NCBI RefSeq assembly: GCF_019977735.1
Contig: NZ_AP025018.1
Coordinates: 11,164,580-11,228,579 of the forward strand
DNA: 64,000 nucleotides
Source of the DNA: Calothrix sp. PCC 7716
Lineage (GTDB): Bacteria; Cyanobacteriota; Cyanobacteriia; Cyanobacteriales; Nostocaceae
Direction of reading: 5' to 3'
Under the pieces are notes generated by a model. The model made no database searches. It was not told the origin of the DNA and saw only the letters and a list, made by a program, of their open reading frames with translations. Shown here one piece after another: positions 27,846 through 37,708 of the stretch (the first letter of the stretch is position 1; every line of letters starts with the position of its first letter). A program made the position numbers and the translations under genes.

Positions 27846-29171
27846 ATGAAAAACATCAAGTTAAGTAAACTCTGGGACACGCTTCATTCAAGCTACTGGT
27901 TTGTGCCCACGCTTATGGCAATTGTATCTGTTGGTCTAGCAGTGATGATGTTAAGAATAGACCGTGCTGGTAATTATGGGGTAATAAAGGAGTGGGGCTG
28001 GATTTATTCTGGTGGCCCGGATGGAGCTAGAGCCTTACTTTCAACCGTTGCTGGTTCCATAATGACTGTTACTGGTACAGCCTTTTCAATTACAATTGTT
28101 GCTCTCCAACTTGCCGCTTCTAATTTTGGTCCGCGACTGCTGCGTAATTTTATGCAGGATACAGGTAATCAAGTAGTGTTAGGCACGTTTATTTCTACCT
28201 TTGTTTACTGTTTACTTGTACTGCGAACTATCCGCGCAGAGGGCTACGATATTTTTGTGCCGCCACTTTCGGTAACAGTTGGCATGGTGCTAGCTTTTAT
28301 ATGTATTGGCGTACTGATTTACTTTATAGATCACGCATCAACTATTATTCAGGCATCACACGTTATCAAAAGTGCTAGTGATGAATTACACCGTGCAATT
28401 GAGCGATTGTTTCCCCAAAGAATTGGACATAGTATAAACGATAATCAATATATTACAGAAATACCAGCAAACTTTGAAGAAGAAGCTTATCCAATCAAAG
28501 CTACTAGAAATGGTTATGTGCAAGGAATTGATGACGAAGAATTAATACAGATTGCTTGTCAGTATAATATAATTGTAAAAATTTTAACTCGACCGGGAAA
28601 GTTTGTTGTTGAAGGCGCCAGTTTGGTTAAAATTTTTCCTGGGGAACGTGTAAATCATAAATTAACAGAAAAAATTAACGATACGTTTCTTTTTGGTAAA
28701 GAACGTACCGAACAGCAAGATGTAGAATTTCCTATTAATCAGTTAGTTGAAATTGCGCTTCGTGCTATTTCTCCTGGTATAAACGACCCATTTACTGCAA
28801 TTCGCTGTATCGACAGACTCAGTGCTGGACTTTCTAATTTTGCTCAAAGAGATATTCCTTCTTCTTACCGCTACGATAAAAACAACAATTTGCGCGTAAT
28901 TGCTGAACCAGTAACATTTGCAAAGTTAACAGATGCAGCTTTCAATCAAATTCGCCAATATAGTACTTCAGATGTGGCAGTAACGATTCGCTTGTTAGAA
29001 GCTATAGCTTGTATCGCCAATTTTACCCATCACCCCGAACAAAAAGAAGCACTACGGCGCCATGCTGATATGATTTTACAAGGTAGCAATGAAGCAGTTT
29101 CTTGCAAGGAGGACTGTAAAGATATAGAACATCAGTACAACATAGCAGTACAAATGTTAATGCAAAACTAA
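27846..29171 (+). CDS. DUF2254 membrane protein
   Basis: A 441-residue protein matching the DUF2254 pattern. Four membrane helices lie in the first 165 residues. A conserved segment GGPDGARALLSTVAGSIMTVTGTAFSITIVALQLAASNFGPRLLRNFM sits between helices 1 and 3. A soluble C-terminal half carries EIALRAISPGINDPFTAIRCIDRL. The function is unknown. It follows the antiporter by 88 bp. Downstream is an inverted repeat shared with the convergent PRC gene. Confidence 0.85.
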   Translation: MKNIKLSKLWDTLHSSYWFVPTLMAIVSVGLAVMMLRIDRAGNYGVIKEWGWIYSGGPDGARALLSTVAGSIMTVTGTAFSITIVALQLAASNFGPRLLRNFMQDTGNQVVLGTFISTFVYCLLVLRTIRAEGYDIFVPPLSVTVGMVLAFICIGVLIYFIDHASTIIQASHVIKSASDELHRAIERLFPQRIGHSINDNQYITEIPANFEEEAYPIKATRNGYVQGIDDEELIQIACQYNIIVKILTRPGKFVVEGASLVKIFPGERVNHKLTEKINDTFLFGKERTEQQDVEFPINQLVEIALRAISPGINDPFTAIRCIDRLSAGLSNFAQRDIPSSYRYDKNNNLRVIAEPVTFAKLTDAAFNQIRQYSTSDVAVTIRLLEAIACIANFTHHPEQKEALRRHADMILQGSNEAVSCKEDCKDIEHQYNIAVQMLMQN

Positions 29172-29208
29172 TATTTTTTAAGCTAGCTATTCAATTATTA
29201 AACAAATT

Positions 29209-29284
29209 GGCAACGGATACAACGGATGTAACGGATGAGTTATTAAAAATTACCATCCATTACATCCGTTCATCATCCGTTGCC
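29209..29284. terminator. inverted repeat between convergent genes (ACGGAT units)
   Basis: GGCAACGGATACAACGGATG faces CATCATCCGTTGCC, both built of repeated AACGGAT units. It sits between the DUF2254 stop and the PRC/DUF2382 stop and could form a large bidirectional terminator stem. Confidence 0.55.
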
Positions 29285-30261
29285 TATATTTTGTCATTAA
29301 GAGTGTTAATATCTAACTCTTCTCGACGAACTTGTTCAGTAGCTTGAACTGTGTCTTGCTCTACAACCTTTTTAACTCTGACTTCTTCTTTAACTACAGC
29401 TTGTTTTTGAATTTCAGGAGTTTCTTCGTAGATATCCATGCGTACAACTTCTTTATTCTTGAAAGCTGTTTCATTGGTAGAAGCGACTCTGGCAGTATCT
29501 ATGGGTGTAATGCGCTCAACGATGACTCGCTCTTTCTCAACTGGTACTGTAACGTTTACAGTTTCAGTTTCAACGTGTTTTCCAAGCGTTACCTCTCCTG
29601 TTTTTACACGTTGCTTATTGGCAATTAACCGCTCTTCGTATAATCTGAGCGTATTATGCTCGTGTTCATTCATTTCATACAAATCTGGCTCTTGCTGATA
29701 AACGTAAGTTTCGCGGTTGTTTACAGGTTGCGGCGCCACTGGTTGTGGAATTGGTTGTAATGGTTCTGCAAAAGCTGGTATTTCTTTATGGATGGTGCGT
29801 TCTTGTTGCTGATTATTGATAAAATCAGAGTCTAAAGCTACTGGTGCTTCTAAAGGTATCTCTGTCTCTAATGGTGTCATCGTTTCTAAAGGCGCCTGTA
29901 CATAGATATTGCGGTACACCTTACGCACTTTTTCTTCATAATCATAATTTACCTGCTCCAACTCATCATACTCAGGTAAATACTGAACTTGCTCTCTTGT
30001 TAATCCTTTGGCGTAAACGCGACGATTCGTATCATCTACACGACAGCGCCCAATTGGCAGTAATACATGCTTACCTTGTACCCAAAAGGCTGTATCTATA
30101 ACTAAATAACGTAGACTACCTGCCTCATCGACTAAAACGTCTTTAATACTGCCGACTTTATCATCTCTAATGTCTGAGTAAACATCATAGTTGTTGATGT
30201 TATGTTCACCAACATTTTTATGAAAAGTTGCGTCAAAGTCGTGCAATCTGAAAAGCACCAT
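29284..30261 (-). CDS. PRC-barrel / DUF2382 stress protein, copy 1
   Basis: A 325-residue protein. The N-terminal PRC-barrel (about 20-90) carries NNYDVYSDIRDDKVGSIKDVLVDEAGSLRYLVIDTAFW. A Gln/Pro-rich linker (about 120-190) follows, then DUF2382 (about 200-315): LRLYEERLIANKQRVKTGEVTLGKHVETETVNVTVPVEKERVIVER. DUF2382 proteins are strongly induced by desiccation or salt in cyanobacteria and related bacteria; their biochemical role is unknown. A close paralogue with a shorter linker is at 56697-57533. Unlike that copy, no TCAC repeat is visible upstream. Confidence 0.85.
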   Translation of the reverse strand: MVLFRLHDFDATFHKNVGEHNINNYDVYSDIRDDKVGSIKDVLVDEAGSLRYLVIDTAFWVQGKHVLLPIGRCRVDDTNRRVYAKGLTREQVQYLPEYDELEQVNYDYEEKVRKVYRNIYVQAPLETMTPLETEIPLEAPVALDSDFINNQQQERTIHKEIPAFAEPLQPIPQPVAPQPVNNRETYVYQQEPDLYEMNEHEHNTLRLYEERLIANKQRVKTGEVTLGKHVETETVNVTVPVEKERVIVERITPIDTARVASTNETAFKNKEVVRMDIYEETPEIQKQAVVKEEVRVKKVVEQDTVQATEQVRREELDINTLNDKI

Positions 30262-30381
30262 AATAATATTCCTTTGCTATTGAATTACTTTATATTACAA
30301 ATCTGATTCTAGTTACTTTCATCTTCCTATTGAAGTAAGTCTGTTAGATTTAATTGGTAAACAATATTTTTCTTAAAGAAA

Positions 30382-31767
30382 CTACATACTACAACCAGGA
30401 CTTATAGCAATCTCGTCAAAACTAATTAACTTTAAGTTGTGAGAATTATCTATAAATTCTTTTGCAGCTAATAAACCTGCTATTGTCCAGGTTTGAAAAG
30501 TTCTAGATTCTTTTCCTATCAAGCGACCATTTCTACCGTCGTAATATTCAGGAAATTTATCGATTATTAAACGATTTTCAGCAATTTTTATTGCTCGTTC
30601 AGCTAAGTCTACTCGACCTGTTTTTTGTGCTGCTGCAACAAAAAGCCAAAGTAAAACTGGCCAGTTACCTCCATTATGGTAAGACCAAGGAGTATTTTTA
30701 GGGTCACATCCTGTAACGATTCGCCACTCTAAACCTTCTAAAGCAGGAAAGCAAATTTTTACAGGCATAAAACCAATTAAATTATGCCAGCGTTGCTCAA
30801 ATAGATTCATAATACTATTAGCTTCTTCTTTGCTAGCTAAAGAAGTCAAGATAGCCATTAAATTACCCAAAGCGAAAAAGCGAAAATCCATTAATCCGGG
30901 CCCAAGATTACCTGCTAAGTATCCTCCATTTTCTGGCAACCACTCAGTTAACCAATCGGGAATAGATTCTGCGTAAATATTAAATTTATTTGCAACTTCT
31001 TTACCAAACTCTTCACTTTCATAGCGGTAAATTTCATTTAAACGTTGTAAATCTATCCAGTAATACTCACGGACGTGGTAACTTAGTGTACTTAATCGCT
31101 GTTCAATACGGTGATAATGTTTGTCTTCATTCTGTAAAATTAACTCACGCGCTGCACGTAAAGCCGTATAAAATAATACTTGAATTTCTAAGGGATGTCC
31201 CGATACTCCCATCCGACGGTCAATCATAAAGGCGCCATCAGGAACTAATAGCGTAGGATACATTGCAAACCGATGTGCCAAGCATAAATCGAGAATTAGC
31301 TTTATTCCTTCTTGATATTTTGGTTGATGGGCAAAGCTCAAATCACCTGTTGCTCTACAATATGCTCTTAATATAAGAATCCACCATAAGCAAGAATCAA
31401 CAGGAGGGACACGACCAATCGCGTGTTCTCCAAAATCAGCGCTTAAAAATTCTTCTCCATTAAATACTACCTTAAAACTGGCAGGCATTAAACCGGGTCC
31501 AGGTTGAAAGCAATCCATTTCTTTTTCATGACTTTGTAACTTTAAGGTAATATCCAAAAAGTTACGCACAATATCTGTTTTACCATGCATCAAAAATAAT
31601 AATGCTGACGGCACAAAATCACGAATAAAGCACTGGTCATAGTTGAGTGCTTTTAGAGTTGGGTCTTGAGCAGCTTTGTTACCTACAGGTTTTTCCTGGT
31701 AATAAATGATGGATTTATCAAGAAGATTCCAGCATTCTTCTATCCAATTTTGATGATTAATAAACAT
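30382..31767 (-). CDS. GH100 alkaline/neutral invertase
   Basis: A 461-residue cytoplasmic glycoside hydrolase of family GH100, which splits sucrose into glucose and fructose. Family sequences include [22 protein letters not shown], with the catalytic acid region in IRDF, then [42 protein letters not shown] and [12 protein letters not shown]. The length is normal for bacterial InvA/InvB. Sucrose is a compatible solute in cyanobacteria, so this enzyme would clear it after salt or drying stress. A TCAC repeat lies 63 bp upstream. Confidence 0.92.
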   Translation of the reverse strand: MFINHQNWIEECWNLLDKSIIYYQEKPVGNKAAQDPTLKALNYDQCFIRDFVPSALLFLMHGKTDIVRNFLDITLKLQSHEKEMDCFQPGPGLMPASFKVVFNGEEFLSADFGEHAIGRVPPVDSCLWWILILRAYCRATGDLSFAHQPKYQEGIKLILDLCLAHRFAMYPTLLVPDGAFMIDRRMGVSGHPLEIQVLFYTALRAARELILQNEDKHYHRIEQRLSTLSYHVREYYWIDLQRLNEIYRYESEEFGKEVANKFNIYAESIPDWLTEWLPENGGYLAGNLGPGLMDFRFFALGNLMAILTSLASKEEANSIMNLFEQRWHNLIGFMPVKICFPALEGLEWRIVTGCDPKNTPWSYHNGGNWPVLLWLFVAAAQKTGRVDLAERAIKIAENRLIIDKFPEYYDGRNGRLIGKESRTFQTWTIAGLLAAKEFIDNSHNLKLISFDEIAISPGCSM

Positions 31768-31830
31768 TTTTTACAAATAGTCCTAAAACTGTAGAAACAA
31801 TCGTTATTTTATCTGCTTAGTATAAAAATT

Positions 31831-31849
31831 AAATGTGATTTAAAAGTGA
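31831..31849 (-). promoter_or_regulatory. TCAC 11-bp direct-repeat site upstream of the invertase
   Basis: The minus strand reads TCACTTTTAAATCACATTT. A GATAAA -10-like box follows after about 17 bp, and the start codon is 63 bp downstream. Confidence 0.72.
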
Positions 31850-31890
31850 CTGCTACGTTGCTGTCGCCCATATAGCAGTCACTATATAGG

Positions 31891-32577
31891 TTAGAAGTTA
31901 TAGCCAACACCCAATAGTAAGCCAACATTGGTGTCATCTAAAAAGCTCACATTTAAAGCCGCATTGGCTGTTAATTGTTCTGCAACTGGTACATCTAAAC
32001 CACCAGAAATCAGAAAACCAACGTTGCTATCATCCGCCGTTGATACCGACACTCCGGCGCCTACATAAGGAGAAGCGCTGATTTGGGTTTGTCCAGTGTT
32101 TGTTATTGTTTCAATTGGAAAGTCTAGAGTTATGGGAACAAGAAAAGTCGCATTGTCGCCAATTAAAGCAGCAGGACGCACTGACAAACTATTGGTCAAT
32201 CCAATTTTACTGATAACAGCGAAAGACCCTTCGCTCAATGTTGTTTCACCTGCAATACCGAGATTACCACCAACTCCTATGTAACTAGAGCCTCCGCGAG
32301 TCGCTCTTCCGGGAGAAACAAATGGAGCTTGAGTTGGAGTTTGCTGCTGAATTTCGGTTGGAGTTTGAGTTGGTGTTTGATAAGGAGTTTGTTGCTGAGT
32401 AGGAGTTGGAGCTTGAGGATAGGTTGTCTGAACGAGTAAATCAGCGGCTTTTGTGCTTGGGTTTGCATTACTTACTTTTTGAATTTCTTGAGCATTTGCT
32501 TGTAACATGCTGGAAGCAACAATAGCAGAGGTAATGCCAAGTACAGACAAGGTTTGTGTGAGAAGACGATTAATCAT
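31891..32577 (-). CDS. secreted outer-membrane beta-barrel-like protein
   Basis: A 228-residue protein with a signal peptide (residues 1-29, cleavage after LQANA) and a low-complexity Pro/Thr/Gln linker (about 55-90). A domain of about 130 residues follows, rich in alternating hydrophobic strands (ISASPYVGAGVSVSTADDSNVGFLISGG) and ending VGYNF. A terminal Phe after a beta-strand is typical of outer-membrane barrels. At this size it would form a small 8-strand barrel. I recognise no specific family. A TCAC-type site lies 148 bp upstream. Confidence 0.65.
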   Translation of the reverse strand: MINRLLTQTLSVLGITSAIVASSMLQANAQEIQKVSNANPSTKAADLLVQTTYPQAPTPTQQQTPYQTPTQTPTEIQQQTPTQAPFVSPGRATRGGSSYIGVGGNLGIAGETTLSEGSFAVISKIGLTNSLSVRPAALIGDNATFLVPITLDFPIETITNTGQTQISASPYVGAGVSVSTADDSNVGFLISGGLDVPVAEQLTANAALNVSFLDDTNVGLLLGVGYNF

Positions 32578-32725
32578 AACAGATCCTGATTCGTTAGTTA
32601 GATGAGTGAAGCGTACATTTTTAAAAATTTTTAGGAAATGTAGTCTATCAATAACTCGTATTTGATAAACTACAACTTTAAGTGAGGGATGTTAAATGAA
32701 AACGCTTATTCTTAGTATTGAAGAT

Positions 32726-32744
32726 AAATATGAGTAAAAAGTGA
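32726..32744 (-). promoter_or_regulatory. TCAC-type 11-bp direct-repeat site upstream of the beta-barrel gene
   Basis: The minus strand reads TCACTTTTTACTCATATTT; the second half-site is TCAT. AATAAG lies 15 bp downstream. The rest of the 363-bp gap (32578-32940) shows nothing else I can name, though it must hold the promoter of the rightward gene at 32941. Confidence 0.6.
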
Positions 32745-32940
32745 CAATATAGTTATTTACTAAAAAATTATTGATTATTGAAAAATAGCACAAAAGCAAT
32801 ACATTCAAATATATACTTGGGTAGATGTCAAATAGTTTTGTATTGTTAGGATGTTAGTTATTGAAAAAATATTACTAAGTTCAATTCTGTTTTCTCAAAA
32901 ATCTGATTTATCTTTCTAACACTGCAAACTATTTGTTATT

Positions 32941-35900
32941 ATGACCGAAGCAGAGTTCAACCGATTTTGGGAACTATTAGGAGCAGTCCTTGCCCTCAAC
33001 AAGAGCGCTTTTGAGCAAATTTATGCTCAAAGGGTTGATGCAACTATTGCGTTAATAATAGTTTTAGCGGCAGGTTTATCTCAAGAAGTCGCACAAAGTA
33101 TTGTTCTGTTTGTGAACCGCGTCAAGCCCCTACGGTTTATTCTTTGCTTAATTGTTGGTGCTGTTTTATTTGCGATGGGTTACTTTTTTCTCGTTTGCAG
33201 CACTAGTATCATTAGTTTTAGCCCATTTATTAACCATGCTTCGTTTAGAACCATTGCTAAGATTTTAGGGTTTAGCTATGCACCATTAATATTTAGCTTT
33301 TTAGGTGCAATACCTTATTTTGGAGTGCCGATTTTAACACTACTCTCTTTGTGGAGTTTACTTGCAATGGTGGTTGGTTTGTCTGTTGTACTTGACACTA
33401 GTACATGGCAGGCATTTGCAGCAGTTGGATTTGGGTGGTTTACTTTACAGATATTACAAAATACTATTGGACAACCATTAGCAGAGTGTGGAAATTGGTT
33501 AGTAGATCAAGTCGCTGGAGTTCAACTTGTCAGGCGCCCTCAAGCTGTGTTTGCAATGATGCAACAAAGATTACTCTCTTGGGGTAATTCTGCTTCGAGT
33601 CCATCTAGACAAAAACAAGTAAAATCTTCTCGGTCACGACACCAACAGCAAATAATTGGTCTTTTCACGCTAGGTTGTATTACATTTGTGGTAATGCTGA
33701 TTTTGTCTCCCGTGCAAAATTGGTGGTTTGGTTGGTCTGCTGATTTGGCTAGTATACCAAAGTTAGTATTTGATTTATTTTGGATTGGCTTTATAGGTCT
33801 TATAGTTGCTGCACTACTGGCGCCGTTAGAAGCTTTGGGGTGGTGGGCTGGTTGGTACTCTGATGAAATTGATGATAGCAAAGAGAATTGGAAGTCAGAT
33901 GTAAAAGTTACTCCTACTCCTCAAAAAATTTCCAGATATATTGTTTATCTTGATGGCGTTGGTCAGTCAACCTTTGAGTATTTGCCAGATATTCAAGAGT
34001 TTCTTGAGAAGTTAGCACTTGCACTACCACAAGATGTTTTGCTAATTGACGGTATAATGCCTTACTCAGTTCGCAATAAACCGTTGACTGGCAATCGTCC
34101 TCTAGCTATTTTCTGGCGTTGGGCGAATCGGTTGCAAGTAAAAAATCCTGCTAGTGTATTAGGTTTTTTTGTTAATCTTCGCAATGTATTAGTTGTCGCG
34201 GTTTCTGCCGACCAGCGTTATGGACAAATTTATAATTTCGGCATTGCCAAAGTAATTTATAAAAGTTTGCTGGAGAAAGGTTATCAACCTGATAGCGGTG
34301 TTCCTATTACATTAATTGGTTTTAGCGGTGGTGGACAAATGGGAGCAGGAGCAGCTCCATTTCTCAGGCAAGCTCTTAATGCACCAATCGAACTTATATC
34401 TTTAGCGGGAGTTATGAGCGCCAATGTTAATGTTAAGCGTCTTACTCATTTGTATCATTTAGTAGGAGACAAAGACACTGTTGAGCGTATAGGTTCATCT
34501 ATGTTTCCAGGGCGATGGCCAATATTCTTTTTATCTTACTGGAATCGTGCCAAGCGTAAAGGTAAAATTAGTTTTATATCACTTGGTGCGGTAGGTCATC
34601 AGTTGCCTGGTGGATTAATGGATCCAAATGAGTTTTTACCCGATGGTCGGAGCTTTTTGCAGCAAACAATTGACTGGGTAATAAAAATTATCAGTGGTAC
34701 ATTACCTATGAAACTAACTCAAAAACAAAAAATTAGTGATTACGAACGTTATCAGCAAGCAGAATTTAACCAACCAAGTTATTATCCCATCAATCAAGTC
34801 GTTTCGTCTGAATTATATCGACCAATTGCAACCTGGATGGGGCGATTAATTTTACCGTCATCTGAAGAACGTTCTAATGTTCAAGGTGCATTATTTGAAG
34901 TTTACCACGCTGATTCTGAGTATCGGCGCCTCGTTGGACAGATTGTAAACTTAAAGTGGAGCAATGACTCAGATGTTCAAGCTTATATTCGTGCAATTAG
35001 TAAAGATGTTCATTTTAATGCTGATGCAGAATACAGTAGCAAACAAGGACGAGTACATCCAGAGCGAATAAATCATTGGCGCTCCTTAAATCCCTTAGAA
35101 TCATTAGCAGGTGCAAGACCGAATGATGATGTAATTGTCATGTTACCTGAACCTGTGGTAGTTGAAGAAAGAGATAGTCAAAATGAATACCGTACAAATC
35201 TGTATATTTCCCAAGAACCTACTCAAATTACTGGACGGTTTTATGGTTTAGTTAAATTTTTGCAACCCTTAGATACTCATAACAATCCACCAGAAGAATT
35301 TCGGGTAGTTCATTTTAATCGCGCTTCATGTCAGTTTGATGGTGTCTCAGAAACAATAAAACTACCTCATGTAATTGCAAATCAGCAAGGTATTCATTCT
35401 TCTACCACCAATTGCCTTGAAAAGTCTCCTCTTAATGAAACAGGTTGGTATATCTATGGCGCCAATGATATTAATGGGATATTTATAGTACAAGCAATCG
35501 CTCCGCGCGCTTTACTACGTGTTGAACCAAATCAAGTAATTCACGGGGAAAAACCTGCACTCCACTATTTAAAACACCAATCTTGGGCAGATATAAAAAC
35601 TCAAAAGGGACACATATCATCTACTTTACTGGCGCCTCAACAACAAAATCAACCCGTTGAAGCTTGGCGCAATGACGATTATGCTTTGGTGATTCATGTT
35701 TACGGTGGTATTGGTGGCAAAAAGCAAGAAAAAGCCACCAAAGGTCCCCTTTATTTTGGACATTTTGCCTATGGCATTGCTCAAGTTGTGTGGGAACCAC
35801 TTTGCGATGAGTTAAGGTTTGATATCAAGTATTATCAGGTATACACTCACAATCATGAAGGTATTATTTCTGGAGCTATTCACTGGTCACGTTTTATGGG

Positions 35901-36531
35901 CGACCGTCAATTTGGGTGGTTAGGCACTCGCCCTGTAGTAGATTTATTGATAAAACTTGATGCTTTCACACAAGAATATGAAGTCAGTGAGGGTCAGCGC
36001 TCAGTTTTAATAAATTTGATGCGACATCTAGAAGCTATGAGCGCGCGTTATCGCATTGGTAATGGAACGGGTGGTACTTACGTTACGCCTGCAAATAACT
36101 GTGTTCAGGATGCTAACCAAGCACTTTATGGGAGTGTTCAGCAGTTGGAAACAAATATCAAATCTAATCCTGCCACTTTGCAAAACTGGTTAAGAAATTT
36201 CCCTGAACAAACTGAACGACTCGAGCAATTAGTTCAGCTTAATTATCGCCTCAAACGTAAACTACTTCCATTTAATAATCTTCGCCCCGATTGGGAAAAT
36301 CATGAATACACATTTGGAGTGAGTTTAGAAGAGCGTCCTCTCAAACATATACTTCGAGCAATTGGAAGCTTTAGGACTATATTACCTCGTCTTACTAGCG
36401 ATACTGTTGCCACAATTTTTATTGAGCAAGGAGCAATGGTATGGGTGCTGCGAACGAATCAAGTTGGTGGTTGTGATTATGATATTGAACCTGTGGCGCC
36501 TACTAATTTACAATTTAGAGGAAGTACGTGA
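32941..36531 (+). CDS. very large membrane protein with embedded alpha/beta-hydrolase-like domain
   Basis: A 1196-residue protein. Residues 1-200 have about five helices resembling a Yip1-type membrane domain, with two more helices at about 240-300. Residues 330-585 resemble an alpha/beta hydrolase, with YIVYLDGVGQSTFEYLPD and a nucleophile elbow GFSGGGQMG (Ser near 463). The last 560 residues are soluble and unassigned, with motifs YALVIHVYGGIGG, HFAYGIAQVVWEPL and GNGTGGTYVTPANNCVQDANQALYG. I have an unverified memory of such C-termini being labelled CAAX/Abi-type proteases in cyanobacteria, but see no protease motif. Lipid or polymer hydrolysis is possible. Confidence 0.7.
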   Translation: MTEAEFNRFWELLGAVLALNKSAFEQIYAQRVDATIALIIVLAAGLSQEVAQSIVLFVNRVKPLRFILCLIVGAVLFAMGYFFLVCSTSIISFSPFINHASFRTIAKILGFSYAPLIFSFLGAIPYFGVPILTLLSLWSLLAMVVGLSVVLDTSTWQAFAAVGFGWFTLQILQNTIGQPLAECGNWLVDQVAGVQLVRRPQAVFAMMQQRLLSWGNSASSPSRQKQVKSSRSRHQQQIIGLFTLGCITFVVMLILSPVQNWWFGWSADLASIPKLVFDLFWIGFIGLIVAALLAPLEALGWWAGWYSDEIDDSKENWKSDVKVTPTPQKISRYIVYLDGVGQSTFEYLPDIQEFLEKLALALPQDVLLIDGIMPYSVRNKPLTGNRPLAIFWRWANRLQVKNPASVLGFFVNLRNVLVVAVSADQRYGQIYNFGIAKVIYKSLLEKGYQPDSGVPITLIGFSGGGQMGAGAAPFLRQALNAPIELISLAGVMSANVNVKRLTHLYHLVGDKDTVERIGSSMFPGRWPIFFLSYWNRAKRKGKISFISLGAVGHQLPGGLMDPNEFLPDGRSFLQQTIDWVIKIISGTLPMKLTQKQKISDYERYQQAEFNQPSYYPINQVVSSELYRPIATWMGRLILPSSEERSNVQGALFEVYHADSEYRRLVGQIVNLKWSNDSDVQAYIRAISKDVHFNADAEYSSKQGRVHPERINHWRSLNPLESLAGARPNDDVIVMLPEPVVVEERDSQNEYRTNLYISQEPTQITGRFYGLVKFLQPLDTHNNPPEEFRVVHFNRASCQFDGVSETIKLPHVIANQQGIHSSTTNCLEKSPLNETGWYIYGANDINGIFIVQAIAPRALLRVEPNQVIHGEKPALHYLKHQSWADIKTQKGHISSTLLAPQQQNQPVEAWRNDDYALVIHVYGGIGGKKQEKATKGPLYFGHFAYGIAQVVWEPLCDELRFDIKYYQVYTHNHEGIISGAIHWSRFMGDRQFGWLGTRPVVDLLIKLDAFTQEYEVSEGQRSVLINLMRHLEAMSARYRIGNGTGGTYVTPANNCVQDANQALYGSVQQLETNIKSNPATLQNWLRNFPEQTERLEQLVQLNYRLKRKLLPFNNLRPDWENHEYTFGVSLEERPLKHILRAIGSFRTILPRLTSDTVATIFIEQGAMVWVLRTNQVGGCDYDIEPVAPTNLQFRGST

Positions 36532-36587
36532 TTAGTGTTATATCATTACAAAAGCATGTATCGCTAGATATAAATAAAAGAATTTTT

Positions 36588-36703
36588 AATCCCCCCAACC
36601 CCCCTTATTAAGGGGGGCTAATAAGGAGATTTAATTCCTCCCAACAACGCTTCCAGAGGCTTCTTGTTCCCCCTTATTAAGGGGGGCTAGGGGGGATTTA
36701 TTT
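36588..36703. repeat. C-rich/G-rich dispersed inverted repeat, copy 2
   Basis: It begins AATCCCCCCAACCCCCC and ends GGGGGGCTAGGGGGGATT, with two internal CCCCCTTATTAAGGGGG hairpins. It shares its ends with the element at 4442-4552. In both places the element lies just upstream of a TCAC promoter. Confidence 0.7.
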
Positions 36704-36727
36704 TAGTAGTATTAAAATTAAATTTCC

Positions 36728-36746
36728 TCACATTTTATTCACAAAG
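36728..36746 (+). promoter_or_regulatory. TCAC 11-bp direct-repeat site, distal, upstream of the gene at 36881
   Basis: TCACATTTTATTCACAAAG: exact TCAC repeats at 11 bp. No good -10 at the usual distance, so it may be an auxiliary site. Confidence 0.6.
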
Positions 36747-36810
36747 ATACGATTATGCCAGATGGAACTGTGAGACGGCGATAATTTGTGAACAATTAAG
36801 ATTACATTTG

Positions 36811-36829
36811 TCACTTTCTATTCACTTTA
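36811..36829 (+). promoter_or_regulatory. TCAC 11-bp direct-repeat site, proximal, upstream of the gene at 36881
   Basis: TCACTTTCTATTCACTTTA with GATAGT 15 bp downstream (36845). The start codon is 51 bp away. This is the only promoter here with two TCAC pairs. Confidence 0.68.
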
Positions 36830-36880
36830 ATTATCAAAACTAAAGATAGTCAAGCAGTTCAAATCAACAAAGGGAGAAAT

Positions 36881-37573
36881 ATGGTGATGGAACCAAATTT
36901 TCGAGCAATTGGTACATTCTCAAGCAAACAAGAAGCTGAAAAAGCTCTAAACCAGCTTAGAAATTCTGGTTTTGCGATGGATAGAGTTTCTGTACTAGCA
37001 AAAGATTCTGACCGTAGTGAAAGCATAGGTGGCGCCTCGACAATGACCGACCGTGGCGATAATGAGGCACAAGAAGGTGCTGGTATTGGTGCAGTAACGG
37101 GTACAGTATTAGGCGGTGTCGGTGGTTTACTAGTAGGTTTAGAAGCTTTGATTATTCCTGGTATTGGTCCATTTCTTGCAGCAGGTACGATAGCTACAAC
37201 TCTTGCTGGTGCTGGTATTGGTGCTGCTGGTGGTGCATTAGTTGGTGCGCTTACAGGCGCCGGTATTCCAGAAGAAGATGCTAAACTTTACTCGGAACAA
37301 ATATCTCGTGGTGATTACTTGGTGATGCTTGAAGGTTCTCAAAAGGAAATCGACCGTGCTGGCTCCATTTTACAAACTAGTGGAATTCGCGGCTGGAACG
37401 TATACGATATATCAAATGGGCGCCGTTACGATGCTGGTATAGCTTCAACCAACATGAATCGCAATACGCAAGCATATACACATAAAATTGCTGATAATAG
37501 TGACGTACCAGTGGAAATTATTGACCAACGAGAAAGTAAGGTGAAGCGCGGTTCTAGTAATTATGGCGTGTAA
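36881..37573 (+). CDS. general stress protein 17M-like, glycine-zipper protein, paralogue
   Basis: A 230-residue protein. The N-terminal part (FRAIGTFSSKQEAEKALNQLRNSGFAMDRVSVLAKD) is a GSP17M-like domain. The middle is a long Gly/Ala zipper of two hydrophobic hairpins (GAGIGAVTGTVLGGVGGLLVG; GAGIGAAGGALVGALTGAG). The soluble end carries YLVMLEGSQKEIDRAGSILQTSGIRGWNVYDI. The layout matches the protein at 7523-8056, with about 50 extra residues at the end. Glycine zippers can insert in membranes. Ribosome site AGGGAG. Two TCAC pairs precede it. Confidence 0.75.
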   Translation: MVMEPNFRAIGTFSSKQEAEKALNQLRNSGFAMDRVSVLAKDSDRSESIGGASTMTDRGDNEAQEGAGIGAVTGTVLGGVGGLLVGLEALIIPGIGPFLAAGTIATTLAGAGIGAAGGALVGALTGAGIPEEDAKLYSEQISRGDYLVMLEGSQKEIDRAGSILQTSGIRGWNVYDISNGRRYDAGIASTNMNRNTQAYTHKIADNSDVPVEIIDQRESKVKRGSSNYGV

Positions 37574-37580
37574 CATTATA

Positions 37581-37680
37581 CTTTCCTTAATCTTTTCTCT
37601 GTGAACTCTGCGCCTCTGCGGTAAAAAGATATAATGTTTCTTTTTACCACAGAGACACGGAGTTCGCAGAGAGAGGAAAG
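37581..37680. terminator. long inverted repeat between convergent genes
   Basis: TCTCTGTGAACTCTGCG...GGTAAAAAG faces CTTTTTACCACAGAGAC...CGCAGAGA, extended by CTTTCCT/AGGAAAG outside. It sits between the stress protein stop (37573) and the mgtE stop (37709). It is a common cyanobacterial dispersed hairpin that may end both transcripts. Confidence 0.6.
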
Positions 37681-37708
37681 TTTCAAGCTCTTCTAATTTT
37701 AATATTGA

